Under the pieces are notes generated by a model, which had not been told where the DNA came from, did not search any database, and was given only the letters and a program-made list of their open reading frames with translations. From Candidatus Faecousia faecipullorum (GTDB lineage Bacteria > Bacillota > Clostridia > Oscillospirales > Oscillospiraceae), in the NCBI GenBank assembly GCA_018710805.1, contig DVJG01000095.1, positions 1-20,845 on the forward strand: a DNA stretch of 20,845 nucleotides. Direction: 5' to 3'. Position numbers and translations under genes: made by a program. The first letter of the stretch is position 1; the number at the start of each line of letters is the position of its first letter. Positions 20,672-20,845 of the stretch are shown one piece after another.

Positions 20672-20845
20672 TCAGTCGGTAATTTGGGGACGGTAGTGCT
20701 CCGCGGCTTCAATCCAGTTCAGGAGCTTCTCCCGCAGAGCTGCTTTCACGGCGCCATAGGCCGGGTCTGCAATGAGATTGTGCAGCTCATAGGGATCTTT
20801 TTTGAGATCGTAGAGGAAGTCGTCGGCATAGACCTCCGCGCAGGG
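20672..20845 (-). CDS. C-terminus of a sulfatase-family hydrolase (partial)
   Basis: The minus-strand frame is open from the window edge to TGA at 20672-20674, giving 57 residues. FLYDLKKDPYELHNLIADPA is the typical C-terminal motif of formylglycine-dependent sulfatases (usually LYDLxxDPxExxNLA), followed by a helical tail (LREKLLNWIEA). The active-site C/S-x-P-x-R motif lies outside the window. Such enzymes remove sulfate esters from glycans or small molecules. A terminator follows, so it ends its own transcript upstream of the sugar transporter operon on the same strand. The neighbourhood suggests glycan use; the substrate is unknown. Confidence 0.8.
   Translation of the reverse strand, partial: PCAEVYADDFLYDLKKDPYELHNLIADPAYGAVKAALREKLLNWIEAAEHYRPQITD

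Noticed and set aside
20425..20712. 95-codon version of the small frame upstream of the transporter operon
   Set aside because: It would start inside the sulfatase coding region and run through a strong terminator; only the last 33 codons have a ribosome binding site.

Overview
The window looks like a piece of a spore-forming gut clostridium, probably Oscillospiraceae (clostridial cluster IV). The reasons are strong AGGAGG-type ribosome binding sites, sigma-A promoters of the TTGACA-N17-TATAAT type, tRNA genes with encoded CCA, a Gly/Ala/Glu/Thr-rich lipoprotein linker, typical clostridial integrative-element genes and a sigma-K-like gene fragment. This assignment is an inference from style and gene content; no species marker is present.

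Bases 1-7542 are accessory DNA. The first part (1-3396) is the right end of an integrative element: two element-type hypothetical genes, a MazF-family toxin, a small excisionase-like HTH protein and a tyrosine integrase with a duplicated core-binding domain. It abuts the 3' end of a complete tRNA-Leu(TAA). Beyond the tRNA lies a repeat-rich 250-bp attachment-like region holding a partial tRNA-Leu mimic. Next come a second, related tyrosine integrase (3772-4881), a zinc-metallopeptidase-like gene one base behind it, a small protein gene and a large serine recombinase (5950-7542).

Directly after the serine recombinase is a 19-codon reading frame that reads like the extreme C-terminus of sporulation sigma factor SigK (VSRIEKRAL...). 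The accessory block may therefore interrupt sigK, like the skin elements of Bacillus subtilis and Clostridioides difficile, which a serine recombinase removes during sporulation. The 5' part of the gene would lie outside the window.

Bases 7560-20845 look chromosomal. A GH4 alpha-galactosidase (melA-like, minus strand) is divergent from a MarR regulator that leads a heterodimeric ABC exporter operon. A malate/L-lactate dehydrogenase-family oxidoreductase follows, behind a leader with an internal terminator. Then come tRNA-Gly(CCC), a frameshifted URO-D-like gene, and a 273-bp unit made of six hairpins with perfect 35-bp ends. On the minus strand is a CUT1 sugar transporter: binding lipoprotein, then two permeases, separated by a 169-bp inverted-repeat element. 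The window ends in the C-terminus of a sulfatase.

The right half suggests uptake and breakdown of galactoside or other host or dietary glycans, with no ATPase for the importer nearby. The left half is a nested set of mobile DNA using both tyrosine and serine recombination.
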